A stretch of 64,000 nucleotides of DNA from contig NZ_QUMQ01000001.1 in assembly GCF_003387075.1 (NCBI RefSeq), forward strand, positions 5,022,001 to 5,086,000, read 5' to 3'. Below the pieces are notes generated by a model, which worked only from the letters and a program-made list of their open reading frames with translations, did no database searches and was not told the DNA's origin. Shown here piece after piece: positions 49,810 to 59,934 of the stretch. A program made the translations under genes and the position numbers. Every line of letters begins with the position of its first letter. Position 1 is the stretch's first letter. Source of the DNA: Asanoa ferruginea. GTDB lineage: Bacteria; Actinomycetota; Actinomycetes; Mycobacteriales; Micromonosporaceae.

Positions 49810-50739
49810 ATGACCATGATCACCGCCGATGCGCGGCTGTCGCGTCCGCCGCGGCCGGCGTCGGTGACCGTCGCGTTCTGGCTCCAGGTCGGTGCTGTCG
49901 GGTTGCTGCTCGCCCTGATCGGGGTGCTGGTGGCGCACGCGATCTACTTCGACGACCAGATCTCCCGTGCCGTCGCCCTCGTCCCTGACGCGGATCCGCT
50001 CGAGGTCAGCGACGAGCGTTCGGGCAACCTCTACGGCGCCGTCGTGCCCGGCGCGCTGTTGCTGCTGATGGCGGTCTGGCTGGCGGTGACCGCGGTGCCG
50101 ATGCGCCGGGGCCGCAACGTCGCCCGGATCCTGGTGTTCGTCGGCGCGGGCGCCCACGCGCTGGTCTGCCTCGCGCCGTGCGCCGCCGGCTTCATGGCCA
50201 TCCCGTTCCTCATCGGCGGCATTTCCGAGGCGGCACCCGACGACGTGCCAATGGACGGCGTGCCGTGGGAGGAGTCGCGGTTCCTCGAGACGCTCTACGG
50301 GCAGACGACGTCCTTCGACGACGCCTTCTTCGGCGGCATCGCCATCGGCACCGGGCTCGAACTGCTGCTGGTGATCACGATCGCGATCCTGATCGCGGTC
50401 CCGCCGGCCCACCGCTACTTCGTGCCGCGACCACCCACCCCGGCCTGGCCGGCCGGCTACGCCGGCTACCCGCCTATGGCCGGTTACGCCGGCGTGCCGC
50501 CGCTGGCCGGCTACGCCGGATATGCGCCCGGCGCTGGCTATGCCGGTTACCCACCCGCAGGCGGCTACGCCGGCCACCCCGAATCGGGGCCGCAGCCGTG
50601 GCCGGGTGGGCCTGGCTGGCCGGCGCCGCCGTACCCCGGACCGTTCGTGATCTGCCCCGACCCGGCCGCTCACGTCACGCCGCCGGCGGCGCCAGGCGAG
50701 GGGCCGCGGCCGGAGGGTGACCCTCCGGCACCGGTGTGA
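49810..50739 (+). CDS. Membrane protein with Gly-Tyr-Ala-Gly-rich C-terminal tail
   Basis: A 309-aa protein with four hydrophobic segments (about residues 22-45, 75-93, 103-133 and 180-200), followed by a disordered tail with tandem GYAGYPP-like units: AGYAGYPPMAGYAG, LAGYAGYAPGAGYAG, PAGGYAGHP, then PWPGGPGWPAPPYPG. The fold is not recognised. Such tails occur on many actinobacterial membrane proteins and may aid clustering; that is inference. ATG 49810 follows the PAS-GGDEF gene by 59 bases. Confidence 0.7.
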   Translation: MTMITADARLSRPPRPASVTVAFWLQVGAVGLLLALIGVLVAHAIYFDDQISRAVALVPDADPLEVSDERSGNLYGAVVPGALLLLMAVWLAVTAVPMRRGRNVARILVFVGAGAHALVCLAPCAAGFMAIPFLIGGISEAAPDDVPMDGVPWEESRFLETLYGQTTSFDDAFFGGIAIGTGLELLLVITIAILIAVPPAHRYFVPRPPTPAWPAGYAGYPPMAGYAGVPPLAGYAGYAPGAGYAGYPPAGGYAGHPESGPQPWPGGPGWPAPPYPGPFVICPDPAAHVTPPAAPGEGPRPEGDPPAPV

Positions 50740-50947
50740 GCCGTGCCCGTTTCGCGGGGTGGCGCCCGACCTGGTAACGTTGTGGTCGTCGACCATGCTG
50801 TCCGCGCGTTCGCGCGTGGGTGGCGGTGAAGCGGAGCGCCTGCTCCCACCCGAGCCTCGATCAAGAGCGCCGGGTCCGGTCACCGGAAACAGAGCCTATG
50901 GGTTCTGGTCCGGGAGCGCACGCGTGAGCGTGCCGGCCGGTCGAGCG

Positions 50948-50985
50948 GGCCCTGGCATGCGCCGGGGCCTTCTGCTTCTCCTCGG
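50948..50985 (+). terminator. Attenuator-like hairpin in the infC leader
   Basis: GGCCCTGGC (50948-50956) pairs with GCCGGGGCC (50961-50969; one G-U pair), loop ATGC, followed by the pyrimidine-rich TTCTGCTTCTCCTC. It is in the 297-base gap between the previous gene and infC, 68 bases before the probable start, where a regulatory terminator would control infC-rpmI-rplT. The rest of the gap holds no gene. Confidence 0.5.
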
Positions 50986-51036
50986 TTGGCGCACAGGCTG
51001 CGACCGCAGCAACAGGCATGGCAACGAGGAGGCCTC

Positions 51037-51666
51037 ATCAGCGTCGAACCACGCGTCAACGAGCAGATCCGGGCACGAGAGGTCCGACTGGTCGGTCCTG
51101 AAGGCGAGCAGGTGGGCATCGTCCCGCTGGAGCGCGCACTTCAGCTGGCGGCGGATGTAGACCTGGACCTGGTCGAGGTTGCGCCGATGGCGCGCCCGCC
51201 GGTGTGCAAGCTCATGGACTTCGGCAAGTTCAAGTACGAGAGCGCACTGAAGGCACGCGAAGCACGGCGAAACCAGCAACAGACGGTCATCAAGGAAATG
51301 AAGCTCCGCCCGAAGATCGACCCGCACGACTACGAGACCAAAAAGGGTCACGTGGTGCGGTTCCTCAAGGCCGGAGACAAAGTCAAAGTCACGATCATGT
51401 TCCGTGGTCGCGAGCAGAGCCGTCCGGAGCTTGGCTACCGCCTGCTGCGCCGGCTCGAGTCGGAGATCTCGGAACTGGGATATGTCGAAGCCGCCCCCAA
51501 GCAGGACGGCCGCAACATGATCATGGTGTTGGCCCCGCATCGGGCCACCAAGGCCGCGGCAGTGGCCGCGAACACCAAGGCGCCCTCGGCGCGCGAACAG
51601 CGCGCTGAAGAGAACGAGGCCGCCGAGGCCACCACGGCCGGGCCCGCCGGAAATCCCGGCGAGTAA
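51037..51666 (+). CDS. infC: Translation initiation factor IF-3
   Basis: IF-3 binds the 30S subunit and checks start-codon pairing. The 209-aa product has [60 protein letters not shown] and [20 protein letters not shown], with an actinobacterial charged C-terminal tail. No ATG, GTG or well-placed TTG fits the conserved start. AGGAGG (51027-51032) lies four bases before ATC 51037, where the family sequence ([11 protein letters not shown]) begins. An AUC start would allow IF-3 to limit its own translation, as the AUU start does in E. coli. The alternative is a TTG at 50986 without a ribosome site. Confidence 0.9.
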   Translation: MSVEPRVNEQIRAREVRLVGPEGEQVGIVPLERALQLAADVDLDLVEVAPMARPPVCKLMDFGKFKYESALKAREARRNQQQTVIKEMKLRPKIDPHDYETKKGHVVRFLKAGDKVKVTIMFRGREQSRPELGYRLLRRLESEISELGYVEAAPKQDGRNMIMVLAPHRATKAAAVAANTKAPSAREQRAEENEAAEATTAGPAGNPGE

Positions 51667-51687
51667 CAGGGGAGAAGACGTAACAAG

Positions 51688-51882
51688 ATGCCGAAGATGA
51701 AGAGCCACACCGGTACGGGCAAGCGCGTCCGTGTCACCGGCGGCGGCAAGATCGTGCACGAGCCCGCCGGTAAGCGGCACAAGCTCGAGGGCAAGTCCTC
51801 GACCCGCACCCGTCGGCTGTCCGGCACCGAAGAGATTTCGAAGGCCGACACCAAGCGCATCAAGAAGCTGCTCGGGCGCTGA
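51688..51882 (+). CDS. rpmI: Ribosomal protein bL35
   Basis: The 64-aa protein [20 protein letters not shown] is a standard bL35, rich in Lys and Arg, of the large ribosomal subunit. It lies 21 bases after infC and 30 before rplT, the universal infC-rpmI-rplT order. Confidence 0.97.
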   Translation: MPKMKSHTGTGKRVRVTGGGKIVHEPAGKRHKLEGKSSTRTRRLSGTEEISKADTKRIKKLLGR

Positions 51883-51912
51883 CGCGCGCCACCGACCGAA
51901 GGAGAACAATCG

Positions 51913-52305
51913 ATGGCACGCGTCAAGCGGGCGGCGAACGCCCAGAAGAAGCGCCGCACAGTCCTCGAAAGCGCGAGTGGATACCGCGGCCAGCGCTCCC
52001 GGCTTTACCGCAAGGCCAAGGAGCAGATGCTGCACTCGATGCAGTACGCCTACCGCGACCGGCGCGACCGCAAGGGTGACTTCCGCCAGCTGTGGATCAC
52101 CCGGATCAACGCGGCGTCCCGCGCGAACGGCATGACCTACAACCGGCTGATCCAGGGCCTCAAGCTGTCCGGGATCGAGGTCGACCGCAAGATCCTGGCC
52201 GACCTGGCCGTCCACGACGAGGCCGCCTTCGCGGCGATCGTCGAGGTCGCCAAGGCCGCCGTCGCAGCCGAGGGCACCGGTGGCGCCCCGGCCAAGGCCG
52301 CCTGA
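51913..52305 (+). CDS. rplT: Ribosomal protein bL20
   Basis: A 130-aa bL20: [40 protein letters not shown], and the C-terminal RNA-binding [20 protein letters not shown]. It binds 23S rRNA early in 50S assembly. GGAGAA precedes ATG 51913. It is the last ribosomal gene of the infC operon; a methyltransferase follows. Confidence 0.97.
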   Translation: MARVKRAANAQKKRRTVLESASGYRGQRSRLYRKAKEQMLHSMQYAYRDRRDRKGDFRQLWITRINAASRANGMTYNRLIQGLKLSGIEVDRKILADLAVHDEAAFAAIVEVAKAAVAAEGTGGAPAKAA

Positions 52306-52315
52306 AGCCGAGCGG

Positions 52316-54239
<1,924 letters not shown>

Positions 54240-56735
54240 ATGCGGGTCGGACTGTCCTGGCTGCGCGAACACGTCGACCTGCCGGCCGACATCTCCGCCG
54301 ACGACATCGAGCGGGCCCTGGTCGGGCTGGGCATCGAGGTCGAGTCCATTGTCGACCTCCGCCGGTCGGTGACCGGCGGGCTGGTGGTCGGCCGGGTGCT
54401 GACCGTCGAGGAGCTGACCGGCTTCAAGAAGCCGATCCGGTTCTGCACGGTCGACGTGGGCCAGGCCAACGGCACCGGCGCGCCGCAGGAGATCGTCTGT
54501 GGCGCCAGCAACTTCGCGCCCGGCGACCTGGTCGTGGTGATCCTGCCCGGCGGCGTGCTGCCCGGCGGCTTCGAGATCGGCGCCCGCAAGACCTACGGCC
54601 ACATGTCGGCCGGCATGATCACCTCGGCCCGCGAGCTGGGGCTCGGCGACGACCACGACGGCATCATCGTGCTGCCGGCCGACACCGCCGCGGCGCCCGG
54701 CGACGACGCGCGCCCGCTGGTCGGGCTCGACGACGTCGTGGTCGAGGTCGAGATCACCCCCGACCGGGGGTACGCGATGTCGGTCCGCGGCATCGCCAGC
54801 GAGCTGGCGCTGGCCGTCGGCGTTCCGTTCCGTGACCCGGCCCTGGTGCCGGCGCCCGGCGCGACCGCCGAGCCGGCCTACCCGGTCGACGTGCGCGACC
54901 CGGTCGGCTGTGACCGGTTCGCCGGCCGCGCGGTCCGCGGCGTCGACCCGGCCGCGGCGACGCCCGCGTTCATCGTCCGCCGGCTCACCCAGGCCGGCAT
55001 CCGCACGATCTCGCTGCCGGTCGACATCACCAACTACCTGATGCTCGAGTTCGGCCAGCCGATGCACGCGTTCGACCTCGACCGCGTGCGCGGCCCGCTG
55101 GTGGTCCGCCGGGCCACGCCGGGCGAGAAGCTGACGACGCTCGACGGCATCGCCCGCACGCTCGACGCCGAAGACATGGTCATCTGCGACGACACCGGCC
55201 CGATCTCGCTGGCGGCGGTCATGGGCGGCGAGACCAGCGAGGTGCACCCGGGCACCACCGACGTGCTCTTCGAGGCGGCGCACTGGGACCCGGTGATGGT
55301 CGGCCGCACCGCCCGCCGGCACAAGCTGTTCAGCGAGGCGGCCAAGCGCTGGGAACGCGGCGTCGACCCGGCGCTGCCGCTGGTCGCGCTCGCCCGGGCC
55401 GTCGACCTGATGACCACCTACGGCGGCGGCACGGTCGGCGACGAGATCCTCGACATCAACGCGGTCCAGCCGGCCAGGCCGGTCGAGATGGCCGTCGACC
55501 TGCCCACCCGCCGCGTCGGCGTCGCCTACGAGCCGGCCCGGGTGGTCGCCCTGCTCGAAGCCGTCGGCTGCACGGTCACCCTCGACGGCGACCGGGTGTC
55601 CGCCGTGCCGCCGACCTGGCGGCCCGACCTCACCGACCCGGCCGACCTGGTCGAAGAGGTGGTCCGGCTCGACGGCTACGACAAGGTGCCGGGGCGGCTG
55701 CCGCTCGCACCCGCCGGTCGCGGCCTGACCGACGCGCAGCGCCGGCGCCGCTCGGTGGCCCGCGCGCTGGCCGAGACCGGCCACGTCGAGGTGCTGTCCT
55801 ACCCGTTCGTGGGCACGGCCGCGCTCGACGCGCTCGGCATCCCCGACGACGACCCGCGGCGGGCCCTGGTGCGGCTGGCCAACCCGCTCTCCGACGAAGA
55901 GCCCTACCTGCGCACGACGCTGCTGCCGCCGCTGCTGGCCACGCTGCGCCGCAACGTCGGCCGGGGCGCCCGCGACCTCGCGCTCTACGAGGTCGGCGTG
56001 GTGTTCCAGGCCCGCACCGGCGCCGGCGCGCCGCCCGTCATGGGCGTCGACGACCGGCCGGCCGACTCGGTCTTCGCCGCCGCCGACGCGGTGGTGCCCG
56101 AGCAGCCGTGGCACGTCGCCGTGGTGCTGGCCGGCGAGGCCGAACCGACCGGCTGGTGGGGCGGCGGCCGCCCGGCGAGCTGGTCCGACGCGGTCGAGTC
56201 GGCCCGCACGGTGCTCGACACCGCCGGCATCCCGGCCGCCCGGGTGACCGTGCGGTCGGCCGCGGTGGCGCCCTGGCACCCCGGCCGGTGTGCCGAGATC
56301 GCGGTCGACGACGTGGTGGTCGGCTGGGCCGGTGAGCTGCACCCGGCCGTGGTGACCGCGCTCGACCTGCCCAAGCGCACCGCCGCGGTGGAGCTCGACC
56401 TCGACGCGGTCCCGGCGGCTCCGGTCGCACCGGCGCCGCGGGTCTCCGGCTTCCCGCCGGCCCTGATCGACGTCGCGCTCGTCGTCGGCGACGGCGTGCC
56501 GGCCGCCGACGTGCAGCAGGCGATCGCCGAGGGCGCGGGCGAGTTGCTCGAGTCGGTGCGCCTGTTCGACGTCTACGCCTCCGAGCAGCTCGGTGCCGGG
56601 CGCAAGTCGTTGGCCTACAAGCTGACCTTCCGCGCGCCCGACCGCACGCTGACCGTCGAGGAAGCGGTCGCGGCCCGCGACGCGGCGGTCGCCGAGGCGG
56701 CCAACCGGTTCGGCGCCACGCTGCGCGGCGCCTGA
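54240..56735 (+). CDS. pheT: Phenylalanyl-tRNA synthetase beta subunit
   Basis: An 831-aa beta subunit. The N-terminal MRVGLSWLREHVDLPADISA is followed by the OB-type tRNA-binding domain (about 40-150: GGLVVGRVLTVEE, IVCGASNFAPGDLVVV), the B3/B4 editing module (about 210-390: ISLPVDITNYLMLEFGQPMH), the B5 and synthetase-like core, and the C-terminal anticodon-binding FDX-ACB domain (about 740-831). ATG 54240 follows the pheS stop directly. All domains are present. It ends at a strong terminator. Confidence 0.96.
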   Translation: MRVGLSWLREHVDLPADISADDIERALVGLGIEVESIVDLRRSVTGGLVVGRVLTVEELTGFKKPIRFCTVDVGQANGTGAPQEIVCGASNFAPGDLVVVILPGGVLPGGFEIGARKTYGHMSAGMITSARELGLGDDHDGIIVLPADTAAAPGDDARPLVGLDDVVVEVEITPDRGYAMSVRGIASELALAVGVPFRDPALVPAPGATAEPAYPVDVRDPVGCDRFAGRAVRGVDPAAATPAFIVRRLTQAGIRTISLPVDITNYLMLEFGQPMHAFDLDRVRGPLVVRRATPGEKLTTLDGIARTLDAEDMVICDDTGPISLAAVMGGETSEVHPGTTDVLFEAAHWDPVMVGRTARRHKLFSEAAKRWERGVDPALPLVALARAVDLMTTYGGGTVGDEILDINAVQPARPVEMAVDLPTRRVGVAYEPARVVALLEAVGCTVTLDGDRVSAVPPTWRPDLTDPADLVEEVVRLDGYDKVPGRLPLAPAGRGLTDAQRRRRSVARALAETGHVEVLSYPFVGTAALDALGIPDDDPRRALVRLANPLSDEEPYLRTTLLPPLLATLRRNVGRGARDLALYEVGVVFQARTGAGAPPVMGVDDRPADSVFAAADAVVPEQPWHVAVVLAGEAEPTGWWGGGRPASWSDAVESARTVLDTAGIPAARVTVRSAAVAPWHPGRCAEIAVDDVVVGWAGELHPAVVTALDLPKRTAAVELDLDAVPAAPVAPAPRVSGFPPALIDVALVVGDGVPAADVQQAIAEGAGELLESVRLFDVYASEQLGAGRKSLAYKLTFRAPDRTLTVEEAVAARDAAVAEAANRFGATLRGA

Positions 56736-56752
56736 CCGCTTCTTCCGTTAGT

Positions 56753-56799
56753 CGCAACGGCCGCCGGGACCACGTGTCCCGGCGGCCGTTGCGTGTCTG
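56753..56799 (+). terminator. Terminator after pheT
   Basis: CGCAACGGCCGCCGGGAC (56753-56770) pairs with GTCCCGGCGGCCGTTGCG (56776-56793), a perfect 18-bp stem with loop CACGT, followed by TGTCTG. It begins 17 bases after the pheT stop and is one of the strongest hairpins in the window. Confidence 0.88.
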
Positions 56800-56821
56800 C
56801 GGCTCCGGCACGAAAGAGGGA

Positions 56822-56851
56822 TTGGACCGCCCTCTCACGTTCGGCTAGCCT
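56822..56851 (+). promoter_or_regulatory. Promoter of the glycan gene cluster
   Basis: TTGGAC (56822-56827) and TAGCCT (56846-56851) are separated by 18 bases, close to the actinobacterial housekeeping sigma consensus. They sit 57 bases before the GTG of the nucleotide-sugar dehydrogenase and just after the pheT terminator. Confidence 0.65.
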
Positions 56852-56908
56852 GCGTTGGTTGTCGATCCGAATGGCGTGCCATCGTCCACAACACTCACGG
56901 GAGATCAC

Positions 56909-58111
56909 GTGGCTTCTGCCAATGAGTTCGATGTAGACGTTTGTGTCGTCGGTGGATGCGGCCGGGTCGGCCTGCCGCTCGGCATCGCGCTCGCGTCCCG
57001 TGGTCTGTCCGTTGTGCTCTACGACATCAACGCCGACGCCGTCGACGTGGTCAACTCCGGCACGTTGCCGTTCGCCGAGGAAGGCGCCGCCGGCGTGCTG
57101 ACCGACGTGGTCGAGGCCGGGCGCCTGCGCGCGACCACCGACCCGGCCAGCGTCGGCTCGGCGGAAAACCTGGTGGTGGTCGTCGGCACCCCGGTCGACG
57201 AGCACCTCAACCCCGACCTCGACGCGGTGCCGCGGGCGCTGGAGCGCTGCGCCGAGCACCTGCGCGACGGCCAGCTCGTGGTGCTGCGCAGCACGGTCTA
57301 CCCCGGTGTCACCGCGCTGACCGAGAAGCTGCTGGCCAGCAAGGGGCTCGGCGTCGACGTGGCGTTCTGCCCCGAGCGGATCGCCGAGGGCAAGGCGATG
57401 ACGGAGCTGTTCGAGCTGCCGCAGATCGTCGCCGCCCGCACCCCGGTCGCGCTGGCCCGGGCCGAGGCGCTGTTCCGCCGGCTGACCACCCGGATCGTGC
57501 CGCTCGAGCCCGAAGAGGCCGAGCTGGCGAAGCTGTTCACCAACACCTGGCGCTACATCAAGTTCGCGACGGCCAACCAGTTCTGGATGATGGCCAATGA
57601 CTTCGGGCTCGACTTCGCGCGGATCCGGCACGCGATCGCGTTCGACTATCCGCGTGCGGCCGACATCCCGATGCCGGGCTTCGCGGCGGGGCCGTGCCTA
57701 TTCAAGGACACGATGCAGCTCGCCGCGTTCAACCGCAACAACTTCGTGCTCGGCCACTCGGCGATGCTGATCAACGAGGGGCTGCCGCTCTACCTGGTCT
57801 CCCGCCTGGAGGAGCGCTTCAACCTCGGCGAGCTGACCGTCGGCATCCTGGGCATGGCGTTCAAGGGCGGCAGCGACGACCCGCGGGAGAGCCTGGCCTA
57901 CAAGCTACGCAAGATCCTGACGCTGAAGACCCGCGAGACGCTGTGCACCGACCCGCACATCGTCGACGACCGGTTCACCCCGCTCGACGAGGTGCTCAAA
58001 CGGGCCGACCTGCTGGTCATCGCGTCGCCACACGCCGAATACGCCGCGCTCGACACCGACCTGCCGGTGGTCGACATGTGGGGGCTGACGGGGCAGGGCG
58101 TGCGGGTATGA
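56909..58111 (+). CDS. UDP-glucose/UDP-ManNAc dehydrogenase family protein
   Basis: A 400-aa enzyme of the family that oxidises nucleotide sugars to uronic acids with NAD. The Rossmann loop is VCVVGGCGRVGLPLGIALAS; LVVLRSTVYPGVT and VAFCPERIAEGKAM are conserved; the thioester-forming Cys is in GFAAGPCLFKDTMQL; TVGILGMAFKGGSDDPRESL starts the C-terminal domain. The substrate (UDP-Glc, UDP-ManNAc or other) is not certain. GTG 56909 has GGGAG upstream. It overlaps the GT2 gene by ATGA and begins a glycan cluster. Confidence 0.88.
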   Translation: MASANEFDVDVCVVGGCGRVGLPLGIALASRGLSVVLYDINADAVDVVNSGTLPFAEEGAAGVLTDVVEAGRLRATTDPASVGSAENLVVVVGTPVDEHLNPDLDAVPRALERCAEHLRDGQLVVLRSTVYPGVTALTEKLLASKGLGVDVAFCPERIAEGKAMTELFELPQIVAARTPVALARAEALFRRLTTRIVPLEPEEAELAKLFTNTWRYIKFATANQFWMMANDFGLDFARIRHAIAFDYPRAADIPMPGFAAGPCLFKDTMQLAAFNRNNFVLGHSAMLINEGLPLYLVSRLEERFNLGELTVGILGMAFKGGSDDPRESLAYKLRKILTLKTRETLCTDPHIVDDRFTPLDEVLKRADLLVIASPHAEYAALDTDLPVVDMWGLTGQGVRV

Positions 58112-58881
58112 CGCCCCGCGTGACTGTCGTCATCCCGGTCTACAACGAGGGCGACACCATCACCCGTTGCCTCGACCGGATCCTGCGCGAGGTGCTGCTG
58201 CCCGCCGAGGTGCTCGTGGTGCACGACATGCCCGACGACACGACCGTGCCGTTCGCGCAGGCGGTCGGCCGGCTCGACCCGCGGGTCCGCACCGTGCTCA
58301 ACACCTACGGCCGCGGCCCGGCCAACGCGATCCGGTTCGGCATCGACGCGGCGCAGGCGCCCGTCGTGGTGGTCACCATGGCCGACGGCTGTGACGACCC
58401 ACGGCAGATCGACGAGCTGGCCCGGCTGGTCGACCGCGGCGTGGTCGTCGCGGCTGCGTCCCGCTACATGCCCGGCGGCCAGCAGGTCGGTGGGCCGCGG
58501 CTCAAGCGGATGATGTCGAAGTGGGCCGGGCGCACCCTGCACCTGTTCGCCCGGGCCGGCACCCGCGACGCGACCAACAGCTTCAAGGCCTACGACACGG
58601 CGTTCGTCCGCGAGGTCGGCATCGAGTCGCGCACCGGGTTCGAGATCGGCCTGGAGCTGACCGCGAAGGCCACCCGGCTGCGCCGGCCGGTCGCCGAGAT
58701 CCCGACGATCTGGCTCGACCGCCAGCTCGGCGAGTCCCGCTTCGACCTGGGCCGGTTCTTGCCCGGCTACCTGCGCTGGTATTTCTTCACCTACGGCCGC
58801 CGGCTGTCCCCGGAGCGGCTCGCCGCCAAGGTCCCGGCCCAACGCGTCCCGGCACAAGCTGACTTCCAGAAAACCCGATAG
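58108..58881 (+). CDS. Glycosyltransferase family 2
   Basis: A 257-aa GT2-type enzyme: VTVVIPVYNEGDTITRCLDR, NTYGRGPANAIRFGIDAAQA, and the metal-binding region VVVTMADGCDDPRQIDEL. SRYMPGGQQVGGPRLKRMMS and DATNSFKAYD resemble dolichyl-phosphate sugar-type transferases. There is no large membrane domain, only a weak C-terminal hydrophobic stretch. ATG 58108 overlaps the dehydrogenase stop. Donor and acceptor are unknown; it probably works in the same glycan pathway as its neighbours. Confidence 0.87.
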   Translation: MTPRVTVVIPVYNEGDTITRCLDRILREVLLPAEVLVVHDMPDDTTVPFAQAVGRLDPRVRTVLNTYGRGPANAIRFGIDAAQAPVVVVTMADGCDDPRQIDELARLVDRGVVVAAASRYMPGGQQVGGPRLKRMMSKWAGRTLHLFARAGTRDATNSFKAYDTAFVREVGIESRTGFEIGLELTAKATRLRRPVAEIPTIWLDRQLGESRFDLGRFLPGYLRWYFFTYGRRLSPERLAAKVPAQRVPAQADFQKTR

Positions 58882-58888
58882 GAGAGCA

Positions 58889-59914
58889 GTGGCAAAGGTC
58901 CTGGTTACCGGTTCGGCCGGGTTCATCGGCGGATATGTGGTCGAGGAGCTGCTCGGCCGCGGTCACGAGGTGGTCGGCCTCGACAACTTCTCGAAGTACG
59001 GCCCGGTGTCGCACAGCTACGACGACCACCCGCGCTACCACTTCGTCGAGGGCGACGCGCGCGACGTCGACCTGGTGACCAAGCTGCTCGCCGACTGCGA
59101 CCATTTCATCGCCGGTGCCGCGATGATCGGCGGGATCTCCTACTTCCACGCCTACGCCTACGACCTGCTGGCCACCAACGAGCGGATCATGGCGGCCTCG
59201 TGTGACGCGGCGATCGCGGCCCACCGCGACGGCAAGCTCAAGAAGGTCACCTACATGTCGTCGTCGATGGTGTTCGAGTCGACGACGACCTGGCCGAGCA
59301 AGGAGGGCGACGAGCGCAACGTGCCGCCGCCGCTGTCGTCCTACGGTTTCCAGAAGCTGGCCGTGGAATATTACGCAAAGGCCGCCTGGGACCAATACCA
59401 CCTGCCCTACACGATCGTGCGGCCGTTCAACTGTGTCGGCGTCGGTGAGGGCCGCGCCCTCGGCGAGGCCGAGGTGCTCTCCGGCAATGTGAAGCTGGCC
59501 ATGTCGCACGTCGTTCCCGACCTGGTGCAGAAGATCGTCAAGGGCCAGGACCCGCTGCACATCCTCGGCTCCGGCGACCAGGTCCGGCACTACACCTACG
59601 GCGGTGACCTGGCCCGCGGCATCGTCGTCGCGATGGAGCACGAGGCCGCCACCAACAACGACTTCAACCTGTCGACCGCCGAGTCGACCACCGTGCTCGC
59701 CCTGGCCGAGGTGATCTGGCGCAAGATCAAGGGCCCCGACGTGCCCTTCCAGATCATTTCCGACGACCCCTTCGAGTACGACGTGCAGAAGCGGGTCCCC
59801 GACGTCACCAAGGCCCGCGAGGTCCTCGGATTCGAAGCCACGACGAGCCTCGACACGATGCTCGACGAGGTCATCCCCTGGGTGACCCAGGCCGTGCACG
59901 ACGGCCGGTTGTGA
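58889..59914 (+). CDS. NAD-dependent epimerase/dehydratase (nucleotide-sugar type)
   Basis: A 341-aa extended SDR. The loop VTGSAGFIGGYVVEELLGRG binds NAD; the Ser is in TYMSSSMVFES and the YxxxK in SSYGFQKLAVEYYAK; RPFNCVGVGEGRALG is typical of UDP-sugar enzymes. It is intact, unlike the other two SDR-like proteins in the window. GTG 58889 has GGAGAG just upstream and lies seven bases after the GT2 gene. The product sugar is unknown. Confidence 0.88.
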   Translation: MAKVLVTGSAGFIGGYVVEELLGRGHEVVGLDNFSKYGPVSHSYDDHPRYHFVEGDARDVDLVTKLLADCDHFIAGAAMIGGISYFHAYAYDLLATNERIMAASCDAAIAAHRDGKLKKVTYMSSSMVFESTTTWPSKEGDERNVPPPLSSYGFQKLAVEYYAKAAWDQYHLPYTIVRPFNCVGVGEGRALGEAEVLSGNVKLAMSHVVPDLVQKIVKGQDPLHILGSGDQVRHYTYGGDLARGIVVAMEHEAATNNDFNLSTAESTTVLALAEVIWRKIKGPDVPFQIISDDPFEYDVQKRVPDVTKAREVLGFEATTSLDTMLDEVIPWVTQAVHDGRL

Positions 59915-59921
59915 GCCTGAC

Positions 59922-59934
59922 TAACCTCGGCGCG
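59922..59934 (+). promoter_or_regulatory. Leaderless-type promoter -10 for the membrane glycosyltransferase-like gene
   Basis: TAACCT (59922-59927) is six bases ahead of GTG 59934, with no Shine-Dalgarno, matching the leaderless pattern seen elsewhere in the window. Confidence 0.5.

Noticed and set aside
50986-51036. TTG 50986 as the infC start
   Set aside because: It lacks a ribosome site and adds 17 residues not found in IF-3; ATC 51037 has AGGAGG at workable distance.
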